A DNA stretch of 64,000 nt from Trichomonas vaginalis G3 (lineage: Eukaryota > Parabasalia > Trichomonadida > Trichomonadidae). Within the stretch, counting starts at the first letter, position 1; the number at the start of each line of letters is the position of its first letter. Positions 29,282 to 37,843 of the stretch are shown here, piece after piece. The notes under the pieces are model-generated. The model saw only the letters and a program-made list of their open reading frames with translations, did no database searches and was not told where the DNA came from. Position numbers and translations under genes: made by a program. The stretch spans positions 434,001 to 498,000 of the forward strand of contig NC_067208.1 in NCBI RefSeq assembly GCF_026262505.1, in the 5' to 3' direction.

Positions 29282-29431
29282 CATTTACGAAGAAGTCATG
29301 ACAAAGCATTTACGATGAAATCTTGACAAGGCATTTACGAAGAAGTTATGACAAAGCATTTACGAAGAAGTTATGACAAAGCATTTACGAAGAAGTTATG
29401 ACAAAGCATTTACGAAGAAGTTATGACAAAG
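29282..29431 (+). repeat. 25-bp iterons, 6 direct copies
   Basis: Units CATTTACGAAGAAGTTATGAC plus AAAG start at 29282, 29307, 29332, 29357, 29382 and 29407 with exact 25-bp spacing. The last four are nearly identical. Directly repeated words beside palindromes are the usual build of replication origins and plasmid or virus control regions. Related words recur at 31205-31250. There are no unique spacers, so it is not a CRISPR array. Confidence 0.93.
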
Positions 29432-29435
29432 TCAA

Positions 29436-29463
29436 GACCCTTTGGGTCTCGCCGCTTAGCGGC
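29436..29463. repeat. Double-hairpin micro-element (intergenic copy)
   Basis: GACCC ttt GGGTC, two bases, GCCGC tta GCGGC. The same two-hairpin build with a TC/GA spacer occurs inside genes at 5727-5752 and 32437-32462. Confidence 0.85.
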
Positions 29464-29625
29464 TGAGGGTGAAAAATTAGGTGAAAAAAGAGGTGAAATC
29501 TCACCTCTTCACCTAAATTATATTTTTGGTCAAAGCTTCCACGAGAGAAAAGATTCCTCATTTGCTAAGGATTCCAAAAATGAAAAAATCGTTGATTTCG
29601 GCTGAGAAAAAACAGCAAAACCCTT

Positions 29626-29688
29626 CTTCCACGGGAACAAAGAAATAAAGAAGAAATAAAGTAAATTTTTTATTTATTCCCGTGGAAG
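29626..29688. repeat. 12-bp perfect inverted repeat
   Basis: CTTCCACGGGAA (29626-29637) pairs with TTCCCGTGGAAG (29677-29688) around a 39-base AT-rich loop. Confidence 0.75.
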
Positions 29689-29753
29689 ATAGAGCACTTT
29701 TATGACACTTTTTATTCACGACAAACAAGACAAATAAAGAAAATAAGAAAATA

Positions 29754-29827
29754 CGGCGCTGTCGCGGTTCGAACCACAGACCCTGACCCCTCCATAACAC
29801 CACCTTAGACCACTGTGCTACGTAGCC
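29754..29827 (-). tRNA. tRNA-like sequence, probably a pseudogene or SINE piece
   Basis: On the minus strand, 74 bases with a good A box (TAGCACAGTGG after a 7-base start, GGCTACG), a B box (GGTTCGAACC) at the right distance, and TTTT four bases after the end, as for polymerase III genes. The acceptor and T stems pair only partly and no clear anticodon arm can be drawn. A working tRNA is therefore unlikely; a tRNA-derived element or promoter is more plausible. It lies between the structured region and the next gene. Confidence 0.35.
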
Positions 29828-29868
29828 TGTCGACATAAGATTTTATAAATTGCATATTTGACGTAAAT

Positions 29869-30243
29869 TTATTTCCATCTGGCTTCCCACTGCATAAGAT
29901 ATTCATACGTGTTTGTAAGACATTCATTAAACTTCTTTTCTATTGCATCTAATCTTGCGTTATTTTTTTCAATAACTTGTCTGTATTCTTCATCATCTCC
30001 AGCAGTGTTTGGGTCTTCACGTTTAAAATATTCATTGTTAACCAATTTTTTATCTACAAATTTTATTAGTGTTTGATTCACTTCGTTATGATAACGGTCA
30101 TATTCTTTCAATACGTAAGTGAAGACAAAATGCGTCGTACCTTCAATCTTAAAGCTTAAAGAACTTTCAACACAGTTTTGAGGGTCTGTCAGTGCGTCAA
30201 TGAGATAGTATTCGAAGTCAGTCAATAATCTTTTTAAAGTCAT
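29869..30243 (-). CDS. Conserved small Polinton family protein (124 residues)
   Basis: Starts MTLKRLLTDFEYYLIDALTD, then a beta hairpin (FKIEGTTHFVFTYVLKEYDR) and a helical C-terminus (KKFNECLTNTYEYLMQWEAR). Relatives: 7850-8171 in element D and 50571-51023 in element A, all sharing the KEYD.YHN or WEYDKNHKT word and the FxEC word before the end. It is therefore a core gene of these elements, small and soluble. Function unknown. In element A it stands beside the ATPase. Confidence 0.65.
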   Translation of the reverse strand: MTLKRLLTDFEYYLIDALTDPQNCVESSLSFKIEGTTHFVFTYVLKEYDRYHNEVNQTLIKFVDKKLVNNEYFKREDPNTAGDDEEYRQVIEKNNARLDAIEKKFNECLTNTYEYLMQWEARWK

Positions 30244-30295
30244 TTCATACAGGATAAAATTTAATGTTGTGAAGAAATAGTGTTTAACACAAAAA

Positions 30296-30347
30296 TAAAG
30301 TTAGTTTTATTTTTATTTATTTTTTTATCCGGAATGTAAAGACAGAT
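30296..30347 (+). promoter_or_regulatory. AT-rich leader before second KilA-N gene
   Basis: AAAGTTAGTTTTATTTTTAT, then ATTTATTTTTTTATCCGGAA and TGTAAAGACAGAT before the ATG. It is nearly the same as the leaders at 26630 and 27478. Confidence 0.6.
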
Positions 30348-31208
30348 ATGTCAACATTAGAGAACACAACAACTGCTATCGTTCATGAAGTCATAAATGA
30401 AGAATACGAATACATACAGTATAACAAACAATTGAGACTCATTCGTTCTGTCAAAGACGACATGTACCAAATGCAAAGTATTTTGACGGCTTGTTTTGCT
30501 CCAGATACTAAGCTTCCTAAAGACTGGTTTAGGAACCAAAGCACACAAGAACTTTTGAGCGAAGCACAGCGAGACATACTTTTTTCTGAAAACAGTGAAG
30601 AACAGCGAGTAGGTAAAAAATCCCAGTCGCCAAAACTCTATGAAAACCGTGAAAAATTGCCAAACGGTTTGAGAGGATATTATGTTCATAGACTTTTAGT
30701 AAATGCAGTTGCAATGTGGGCTTCACCACGTTATGCTTGGAATATTTACAAACTTCTTGACGAACTTCACAGACAAGAACGTGGAGAGATGGAAAAGAAA
30801 CTTCAAGCAAAAGATGAAGTCATTGAATCCAAAGACAAAAGCATACAGAAAAGAATACCACGTTCAGTACCAAAAGGAAAGGAAAAGAGTTATAAGTATA
30901 TGATATATACTGAAGAGTTGGAGAAAGAAGAAGATAAAGATATGGTTATGTTGCATTTAGTCAGAAGAAACAACAAGAGCTTTTATGACCTTGCTAAGAT
31001 TTACAAATCTGACAGAAACTGGTTCTATCCTGAAAACTTACCGATTTCAATGACACCGAATGAGCAAATAAAGGAAATTGTCAAAAATACTCTTCCTCAA
31101 ACACACTATGACATCAAAGGTTGCACAATACTTACCTTCAAAGAAGACTTACCATTACTGAAGGAAAAAATAACAGAATATTTCGACAACTTCAAAGAGG
31201 AAGAATGA
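30348..31208 (+). CDS. KilA-N-type protein with DUF3627-like C-terminus
   Basis: 286 residues, apparently intact. The KilA-N-like domain includes LRGYYVHRLLVNAVAMWASP and RYAWNIYKLLDEL (about 103-140). A basic coiled linker follows. The C-terminal part (MIYTEELEKEEDKDMVMLHL, then SFYDLAKIYKSDRNWFYP and GCTILTFKEDL) resembles the DUF3627 tail found after KilA-N in insect poxviruses and related elements. Residues about 85-104 (QRVGKKSQSPKLYENREK) are coded by a repeat also found in the intergenic DNA at 48688-48778, so a mobile micro-repeat seems to have been taken into the gene. Confidence 0.75.
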   Translation: MSTLENTTTAIVHEVINEEYEYIQYNKQLRLIRSVKDDMYQMQSILTACFAPDTKLPKDWFRNQSTQELLSEAQRDILFSENSEEQRVGKKSQSPKLYENREKLPNGLRGYYVHRLLVNAVAMWASPRYAWNIYKLLDELHRQERGEMEKKLQAKDEVIESKDKSIQKRIPRSVPKGKEKSYKYMIYTEELEKEEDKDMVMLHLVRRNNKSFYDLAKIYKSDRNWFYPENLPISMTPNEQIKEIVKNTLPQTHYDIKGCTILTFKEDLPLLKEKITEYFDNFKEEE

Positions 31209-31312
31209 AGTCACGACAACATTAACGAAGAAGTCACGACAACATTAACGAAGAGAGAATGAGGTGAAAAAACAGGTGAAATCTCACCTCTTCACCAAAA
31301 ATATATTTTTGG
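31205..31312. repeat. 24-bp repeat pair and GGTGA palindrome
   Basis: GAAGTCACGACAACATTAAC occurs twice in tandem (from about 31208 and 31231), recalling the 25-bp iterons at 29282. Then GAGGTGAAAAAACAGGTGAA, TCTCACCTCTTCACC and ATATATTTTTGG follow before the convergent stop at 31313. Confidence 0.7.
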
Positions 31313-31786
31313 TTAAATAGCTTCAGGGTCAATTTCTTCAACCATTTCACTTCCTTCGTCAATGTCAATAGAAGCTTCTTCAACCTTTGGTAAGAACTTT
31401 TGTATAACATCTTTGTTCGTTATTGTCTTCAGAGATGAAGGATAATATTTCACATTTATTTCACCCTTCTTATATTCTTTCTGTTCGGAAAGATTTAAAG
31501 CAATACTGAAGAAGTCAACGTTAGAGTTCTTTATGACAGTATAGTGTGTATCTTTGACATTCACGAAGAAACCCTTTTGTTTCAAAACTACTGCTAACTC
31601 TTGTGAAGTATAACGTTTGCGGTCAATGACGATAGCTAATGGTCTGACATACTGACCAAACTTAGATTCTTTCACAAACTTCTTGTTAAAGATAACATTG
31701 ACGTTTGAAGCACCATTGAACTCATTCTTGATGGCAGTAGCGAGAGCATTGTATGAAAAGAACTTGCAATCTTGCATGTGTTTCAT
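31313..31786 (-). CDS. Hypothetical 157-residue protein with acidic tail
   Basis: Starts MKHMQDCKFFSYNALATAIK. Beta-rich and basic middle (VIFNKKFVKESKFGQYVRPL, VIDRKRYTSQELAVVL). The acidic C-terminus reads EEASIDIDEGSEMVEEIDPE. The tail matches the end of the element A gene at 51040-51459 (EENIDIDPEMF), and both genes stand next to copies of the same helicase-tail gene. A basic beta-rich body with an acidic tip is the layout of single-stranded DNA-binding proteins; that role is inference. Confidence 0.5.
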   Translation of the reverse strand: MKHMQDCKFFSYNALATAIKNEFNGASNVNVIFNKKFVKESKFGQYVRPLAIVIDRKRYTSQELAVVLKQKGFFVNVKDTHYTVIKNSNVDFFSIALNLSEQKEYKKGEINVKYYPSSLKTITNKDVIQKFLPKVEEASIDIDEGSEMVEEIDPEAI

Positions 31787-31874
31787 TAAAATAAAAATAT
31801 TAAATTATTTTGAAAAATAACTTAAAAAAATGTAATCTAATTTTTCAAAAAATATTTTTTATCCGATAGAAAAG

Positions 31875-32219
31875 ATGACAGAAAAATTAACTTTTTACAT
31901 AGCGCCAGACCCTTCTTGCCCACATCTTTTTAAGCCACAATATATAGTCATAGAACTAAATAGAGAAAGCGAAATTCTACAAATAGAAGAAAGCGAAATT
32001 CTACAAACAGAAGAAACATATAGAGACCTAGATAACGAAACTGGATATGCACTATTCTGGTTAGATTGTCCTTATGAAATGTATGAAAAAAAGGCTTTAT
32101 ATGAAGAATATAGAAAATATTGTCATGAAAACAATATAAGACCAAGCTCTAGAGAAAAATTCTATGCTGGTATAAAACATCTTTTCGAAGTTCGGAATGG
32201 CAAATATAGAAAGAAATAA
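31875..32219 (+). CDS. Stand-alone SF3-helicase tail domain (copy in B)
   Basis: 114 residues. Almost identical in DNA, including the leader TTTTTATCCGATAGAAAAG, to 51510-51845 of element A. The C-terminal half (YEEYRKYCHENNIRPSSREK, then FYAGIKHLFEVRNGKY) matches the last part of element A's helicase (YDSYKQYCQEYGYMTASKRT, LLDVQNGVY), a winged-helix DNA-binding module typical of D5-like helicases. B has no recognisable helicase, so this copy was probably picked up from an A-type element. A tandem EILQIEES unit is repeated near residue 30. Confidence 0.7.
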   Translation: MTEKLTFYIAPDPSCPHLFKPQYIVIELNRESEILQIEESEILQTEETYRDLDNETGYALFWLDCPYEMYEKKALYEEYRKYCHENNIRPSSREKFYAGIKHLFEVRNGKYRKK

Positions 32220-32269
32220 TTTTTCTAAGTTTATTTTTTCAAAAAATATTTTTTTATTTCCTACTAAAG

Positions 32270-35200
32270 ATGTATCGGAAGTTGTCTAAGTTAGAACACT
32301 CGGAAATAAAACAACTTCTTACAGAAGCTAATATAGATGTTGCAAAGCATTACGCAACAAACAAAAAAGCACTCGCTGACATCCTCAATGACTATAATGG
32401 TGCAATAAGTTATGATAGAATTCATGAGTTCATAAAGCCGCAACGCGGCGAGGACGAAGTCCATGCAAGAGCATTTCCTTTAAATGACATTGCTATTGAC
32501 TTATATCATAGACGTTCAGTACCTCATGAAGTAAGAAGAGAAATGTTTGACATAACAAATGCAAACGTTGGTGAAACAAGAAGAGCTGTACCACATGAAG
32601 TAAGAAGAGAAATGTTTGACATAACAAATGCAAACGTTGGTGAAACACGAAAGAGAGATGACACACTGAAACAACAGAGAAGAGAGATGTTTAAAAGTGC
32701 TATAGAACAAGTTCGCAAAGCTAAACGATGTCATTCGTTCCATTGACGACAAACCAAAAGAAGGTGAGAGATGGTTAAAGAAAGATGAAGAGAATAGGAA
32801 GAGAAATGTGAAGTCAGGCAATAGACTCATTGACTTTAACATCGAAGCTTTAGATGAACCAAACAGAGACTACTTACACAAACATTTCGGTAAGGTTTTC
32901 ATGAGACTCTTAGAGAAAATTAAAATAAACTCCAACAGAGATGGATGGTATGTTATAAACTTGGTGGAAAGTATGAATGTTCTACGTTAAACCTCAATAA
33001 TATTGGAACATTACTACATCAGCTCTTGAAGGAGAACTTTATATCAGAGATAGAAGCAAATGCGCAGGTATTGTTGAAATGCACTATGACTTCTTCTTGA
33101 CAAACATAAAGAATCTTACCGAAATAAAGATGTATGATTTAACAGAATATGAAGGCTTAACGATGTCAGATGTAAAGAAAGGCAAACCAAAAAAGAGACC
33201 ATATAGAGATGAAAGCACACTGACAAATGACCAGAAAGCCATTTTGGAAGCTCTTAAGCAAACAGGAAACCCAGCACTTATAGAAAGCTTTTGGAAAGAT
33301 AATGGTGAAAAGAAGTTTTATAAGAAGAGAAGCGGTCAGTTCTGGAAGTATCTTTGCACATTACCTATAAATCTTGAACGCTACCAAATCTTCAATGAAC
33401 TGAACAAAAGAACTGCAACACTTATGACAGAGGACAATTGTTTCGTTTATGCTTGCATTCAGGCTGGAGTAAATGAAGAAACTATTGACCACATGAGAGA
33501 AGTCATTCGTGTTAGAGACTTTCCTCAAAGTAAAGTACAAGAAATTTCTGACGCAACAGGTATATCATTTAATGTTACCATTGGTTATTTCAATGACTCA
33601 AGACATAATGAAATAAAGAGATATATACCAAAAGAATGCGAAACTGTTAGAACTATTGACTTACTTCTTGTTGAAGACCACTACATGCTAAATGAAAGAT
33701 TACCAATGACAACATACTTCATTCGAAACTATAAAGAAATTCTCAAAGCTTGTGGTGGAATGAACATTGAGAAACAGATGAAGATTTATACAAAGAGAGA
33801 AGATAAATATGTAGTTCGTTATGATAGAACAACACCGTTATGGGATGTTATGAAAACATTGTGGGAGTGCAAATATTTCGAACCTATTTCTTATGGAGAA
33901 CTTTTCACATATACTACTGACTTATATAAACAGAACCTTGCACCATTTAAAGATTTGACATATGCTCCAAAGTATTGTGTACAACTGAAGAAGAAAGCAG
34001 AGTCAAAAGAAGTAAATAAAGCTAAATGTAAATTCATACCTGAGCACGTTTTCTTTGCTGACTTTGAGTGTAGTACGGATGGCTTTCATAAAGCTTTTAA
34101 CATCTGTTATGACAGTGAAGATGGTTCAGTGAGTGAAAGCATTTGGGGTCAAAACTGTGCAACAGAATTTTTGGAAAGACTTCCTGACAAGAGTTTAATA
34201 TATTTTCACAACCTCAGTTATGACATAAACTTCATCTTAAGACACATGACAGAAGTGAAAGGAACTCCCATCATTAAAGGTTCACGAACAATGCAAATAA
34301 CTGGCTTATATAAAGGACGGGCAATTATTATAAAAGACTCTTACAGTGTTATAAATAAGAAGCTTAAACTATTTCCTGCTATGTTTAACTTACAAACAGG
34401 ACCGAAAGAAGTATTTCCATATAACTACTACAGCAGTGTTTTGTTAGCAAATGACAACAGAACTGGTGTCATTTCTGAAGCATGTAAGTTTATCCATGAT
34501 GCAGATACATTTATGAAGAACATAGATTCCATCAAAGGTTGCAGAATAGATGAAAACCACTTCGACTTAGAAAAATATAGCACGTTTTACTGCAAACAAG
34601 ATGTAAGAATTTTAAGAGAAGGTTTTGTAAAGTTCCGCAATGACTTATTGAAAGAGTTTGATTTAAACGTTTATGACTACGTTAGTATTTGTTCTATTGC
34701 TAACAAATTGTTTGAGAACAGAGTATACTTCCCGAATGGAAATCTTTATGACCTCTCAAATAAACCAAGAGAATTTATTTCGAGATGCATTCAAGGTGGA
34801 AGATGTATGTTGTCAGATAACATGAAACAAAAGAGCAAAAAGAAACTCATTGCTGACTTCGACACTGTTTCATTATATCCTTCAGCTATAGCAAGATTTA
34901 TACTTTAGAAGGAATTCCAAAAGTATTGAAGGATGAGATGCTAAGCACAGAGTATCTCATGAGACATTTATTCGATGATGACCAAAAGGAACCCATTGGT
35001 GAAAAGTTTATGTCTGGCTTCTTTGTTCTCATTAAGATAACAGAGATTGGTATACCCAGACACTTTCATTTAATAGTTTGCGACCCTGAACTAAATCCAG
35101 AACTTAACGTTCCAAGAAGTTCAAACACTTGCTGTCTCATGTATGTTGACCATATAACATTACAAGACCTCATAAAATATCAAGGTGTCAAATGTGAAGT

Positions 35201-36116
35201 GTTGCAAGGATACTATTACGATGGAAACAGAGATATGAGAATAAGAGATGAAGTAAAGAAGTTGTTTGAGTTAAGGTTAAAGTATAAGAAAGAAGGAAAC
35301 CCCTTACAAGAAATTATAAAACTCATTCTGAACAGCATTTATGGCAAAACTATTCTATCTCCTATTGAGTCAAAAATAACCATAGTAAATGACAAAGATG
35401 CTATAAGATATGCTATAAGAAATTACAACCATATAGTGAAGTTCGAAGGTTTGGATGGTTCAGATAAAACTATTTTCAAGCTAACGAAAAGCATTTGCAG
35501 ACACTTTAACTTCTGTCCACTTGGTGTTAATATTCTGTCTATGTCAAAACGTATTATGAATGAAGTATTCTGTACTGCAGAGGACATGGGACTTCAAATA
35601 TTTTACCAGGATACCGACAGTATGCACTTATATAATGAAGACATCCCAAAGCTTGCAGCAGAGTTTAAGAAGAGATATGGTCGCGAACTTATAGGAAAGA
35701 ACCTTGGTCAATTTCATAGCGACTTTGCAGAAATAACACCTGGAAAACAAAGTTTAGCTTATAAAAGTATTTTCTGTGGAAAGAAGACCTACATAGACTT
35801 ACTCACTAACGATTTAAATGAAGTTGCATTTCACTGCAGAATGAAAGGCGTGAAGCAAGATGTTATTGCTTTAACCGCTAATGAAATGTTTCCTGAAGCT
35901 ATACAATGCTATTACAATGAAGATAAGAACATTCACATACCTGTTGGAACATATGACAAAGACTCTGAGTTCAGTTTAATGAAACTTTACAAAGCACTTT
36001 ATGATGGTCAAGAGATTGCATTCGACTTATGTAAGTCATGTCAACCTTGCTTTGCTGAAAAGTTCAACTTTTCAATAACGACTAAAACAAGCTTTATTCG
36101 TAAGTTGAAGTTCTGA
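32270..36116 (+). pseudogene. Family B DNA polymerase (element B)
   Basis: Protein-primed-type family B polymerase locus, about 1280 codons. The N-terminal part (from 32270) contains NKKALADILNDYNGAISYD and a duplicated unit, VPHEVRREMFDITNANVGET. A middle OTU-like region includes DNCFVYACIQAGV and LLLVEDHYMLNE. Exonuclease motifs: FFADFECSTDG, FHNLSYDINFIL and YCKQDVRIL. Polymerase motifs: ADFDTVSLYPSAIARF (A), KLILNSIYGKTIL (B), YQDTDSMHLY (C) and MKGVKQ (the KxY-type region). It would copy the element DNA using a terminal protein as primer. The locus is broken with several breaks. It is more typical of known Polinton polymerases than the one of element A. A GC-rich double hairpin lies at 32437-32462. 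Confidence 0.9.
32517..32654 (+). repeat. 69-bp tandem duplication in polymerase N-terminal region
   Basis: Two almost identical units coding VPHEVRREMFDITNANVGET plus three residues, starting near 32517 and 32586. Recent duplication, in frame. Confidence 0.9.
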
Positions 36117-36200
36117 GGTCATTTATTTTTGTCAGCAATGAGGTCATGAATGAGGTCATGAATGAGGTCATTCGTGATAAAAATAAAGCTAGCGTAGATT

Positions 36201-37055
36201 TTACAATACTGCGATGGTAGAGTTTAAGAGTTGTGCTTCAATGTAGAGACAGTCCTTATGGTCTGGAGGCAAGAACACTGGACATTTATGGTCATGAGTG
36301 GAGAACATGTCTATCCAAAACTCACGATTGAAGCCAGTTAATTTATAGTATTTAGGGTTAGGAAGTGGTGAAGTTCTTGTATGACCAATGAACTCATTTT
36401 CAACTCCCTTACTTAAGTTTGAATATAATATAGCTTGCTTTCTATCCCAAATGCCAGGTGTTACAATCTTTGAAAATTCATTTTTCCTCGGAAGCATTGC
36501 ATCATAATTGAAAACATTCTTAAAATCATCACTTGGTTCAGAGATTTGAAACCTTATACGTAATGGATTTTTTTCTTTAGCGACTTCATTGAATGGTGAG
36601 AATACAATGAATTGACAGTCATGAGTTCCATCTTCATTTTCATTAAATTCATAATGAAAGTCTATAAGTTGTGGCTGACTACCTTCTTCTTTCAGTTGTG
36701 CAAGAAACTCACGTAAAGGCTGTAAAGTTTGTACTTCAATGTTGAACTTTTTCTCGAACATCTCATTAAATGAAATCATACATTGCAACAATGTTGTATC
36801 GTCTTTAAAGTATTTGTATATGTGAATGTTTTGGGCGCTTAAAGACTGTTCGTCATTTTCTATCTCGACTTGAAGTATAAAGTCAACCTTTCTGAAAGCA
36901 CGTGTTATATACATAGATGTTATGCCAATGTACTTCTCTTCATTTATGTTCACAATCCAGTCTGTTGGAACTTAAACGTTACTCTGTTCCCCTTTATTTT
37001 TGACGTCAGGGTTTTCACTACTGAACGCAACAGATAAAGGTATTTGTCTATACAT
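36201..37055 (-). pseudogene. Second minor-capsid-like family member (element B)
   Basis: A locus of about 280 codons. The C-terminal half (IWDRKQAILYSNLSKGVENE, then YYKLTGFNREFWIDMF and CLYIEAQLL) follows the same pattern as the end of 13920-14768. The middle holds LIDFHYEFNENEDGTHDC, a strand-turn-strand. So B has two divergent members of this family (see 18480-19359). It appears broken with about one break. It converges on the polymerase end and lies beside the major capsid locus, in a virion-gene context. Confidence 0.5.
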
Positions 37056-37077
37056 TTAGTTCGGATAAAAATAAACC

Positions 37078-37341
37078 ATTTACTCTTTCTTTGCTTCAGC
37101 TTCTTTAGCTTTTGCTTCAGCTTCTTCTCTAGCTTTCTTTGCCAGCAAACGTGGGTTCTTTTGTCTTCCAGCAGCTAATGCAAGCAAGTTGTTTTTCACT
37201 AAGTTTTCTCTTTGGTCTCTCTGGCTTTTTGTTCTTGTTTTTGTTCTTCAGTTCGGATAAAATTTGCTCACGAATTTCTTTCTTCAATGCTTCAACATCT
37301 ATGACCCCTTGGGTCTTGTCCGTAGGGCTTGTCTGAGTCAT
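37078..37341 (-). pseudogene. Small basic Lys/Glu/Ala-rich protein
   Basis: Starts MTQTSPTDKTQGVIDVEALK, then a highly charged helix (KNKNKNKKPERPKRK) and an Ala/Glu/Lys-rich end. Probably a long charged helix that could bind nucleic acid. A GC-rich hairpin pair (37303-37328) codes DKTQGV near the start. Appears broken. No family recognised. Confidence 0.4.
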
Positions 37342-37387
37342 TTGACTGTAGATAAAAAACTAAATTAAAACTTTAACCGATGTAAAA

Positions 37388-37839
37388 TGAGCTTGTCAAA
37401 ATCAGACGAGAGTCTATTATATTAAATGACGCCAGAGGAATACAACATCCTTTCTATTATGTAAGTCAGAGTAAAGATGGTAAAATATATGTAAGAAAAG
37501 AAAGGTTCCATTAGCGAATACAGAGAGCGACAACATTAAGGTGCATGGCAAGGGCGAAGCCCACGAAGCCCATATAAAACCTTCTGTTCAAACTGAAAAG
37601 TCAATAGAAAGAAGAAAAGAAGCCAGATGTTTTTCAATAACGAACCAAGAGCTTATTGCAAAGTTCGTGAATTTCATTGAAAAGCAAACCGAGTCAAAGA
37701 ACCCTGACCCGCCAGTGAAAGAAAGTTGAGACAAAAGAGAATGTACAGTTCATTGAAAATGTCAAGAACAACTTCCACCACGAATGCCAAGAAGAAGAGT
37801 GAGAATAATGAAGTAAATAGATATTTTTATCTGAAGTAA
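37388..37839 (+). pseudogene. Small-protein locus before major capsid gene
   Basis: Contains short open stretches, among them one with HGKGEAHEAHIKPSVQTEKS and KFVNFIEKQTESKNPDPP, and a final 32-codon frame (37741-37839) that is Ser/Lys-rich. A GC-rich hairpin (GGGC gaa GCCC, 37552-37562) lies within. It looks like one or two decayed small virion genes. No family recognised. Confidence 0.35.
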
Positions 37840-37843
37840 ATAC

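Larger units (their letters stand above)
28491..29868. other. Structured non-coding region of element B
   Basis: 1.4 kb without a convincing gene but dense in ordered structure. Contents: GGTGA palindromes at each side, a TGACAC/GTGTCA stem near 28570, the cloverleaf and its tandem copy (28684-29144), an 11-bp stem followed by T7 (29196-29227), six 25-bp iterons (29282-29431), a double hairpin (29436-29463), a 12-bp stem (29626-29688) and a tRNA-like sequence (29754-29827). This could be an origin, a packaging or recombination site, or the source of a structured RNA. Long open frames crossing it are by-products of the repeats. Confidence 0.7.

Noticed and set aside
29282-29431. CRISPR array
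   Set aside because: Repeats are contiguous with no unique spacers, in a eukaryotic element.
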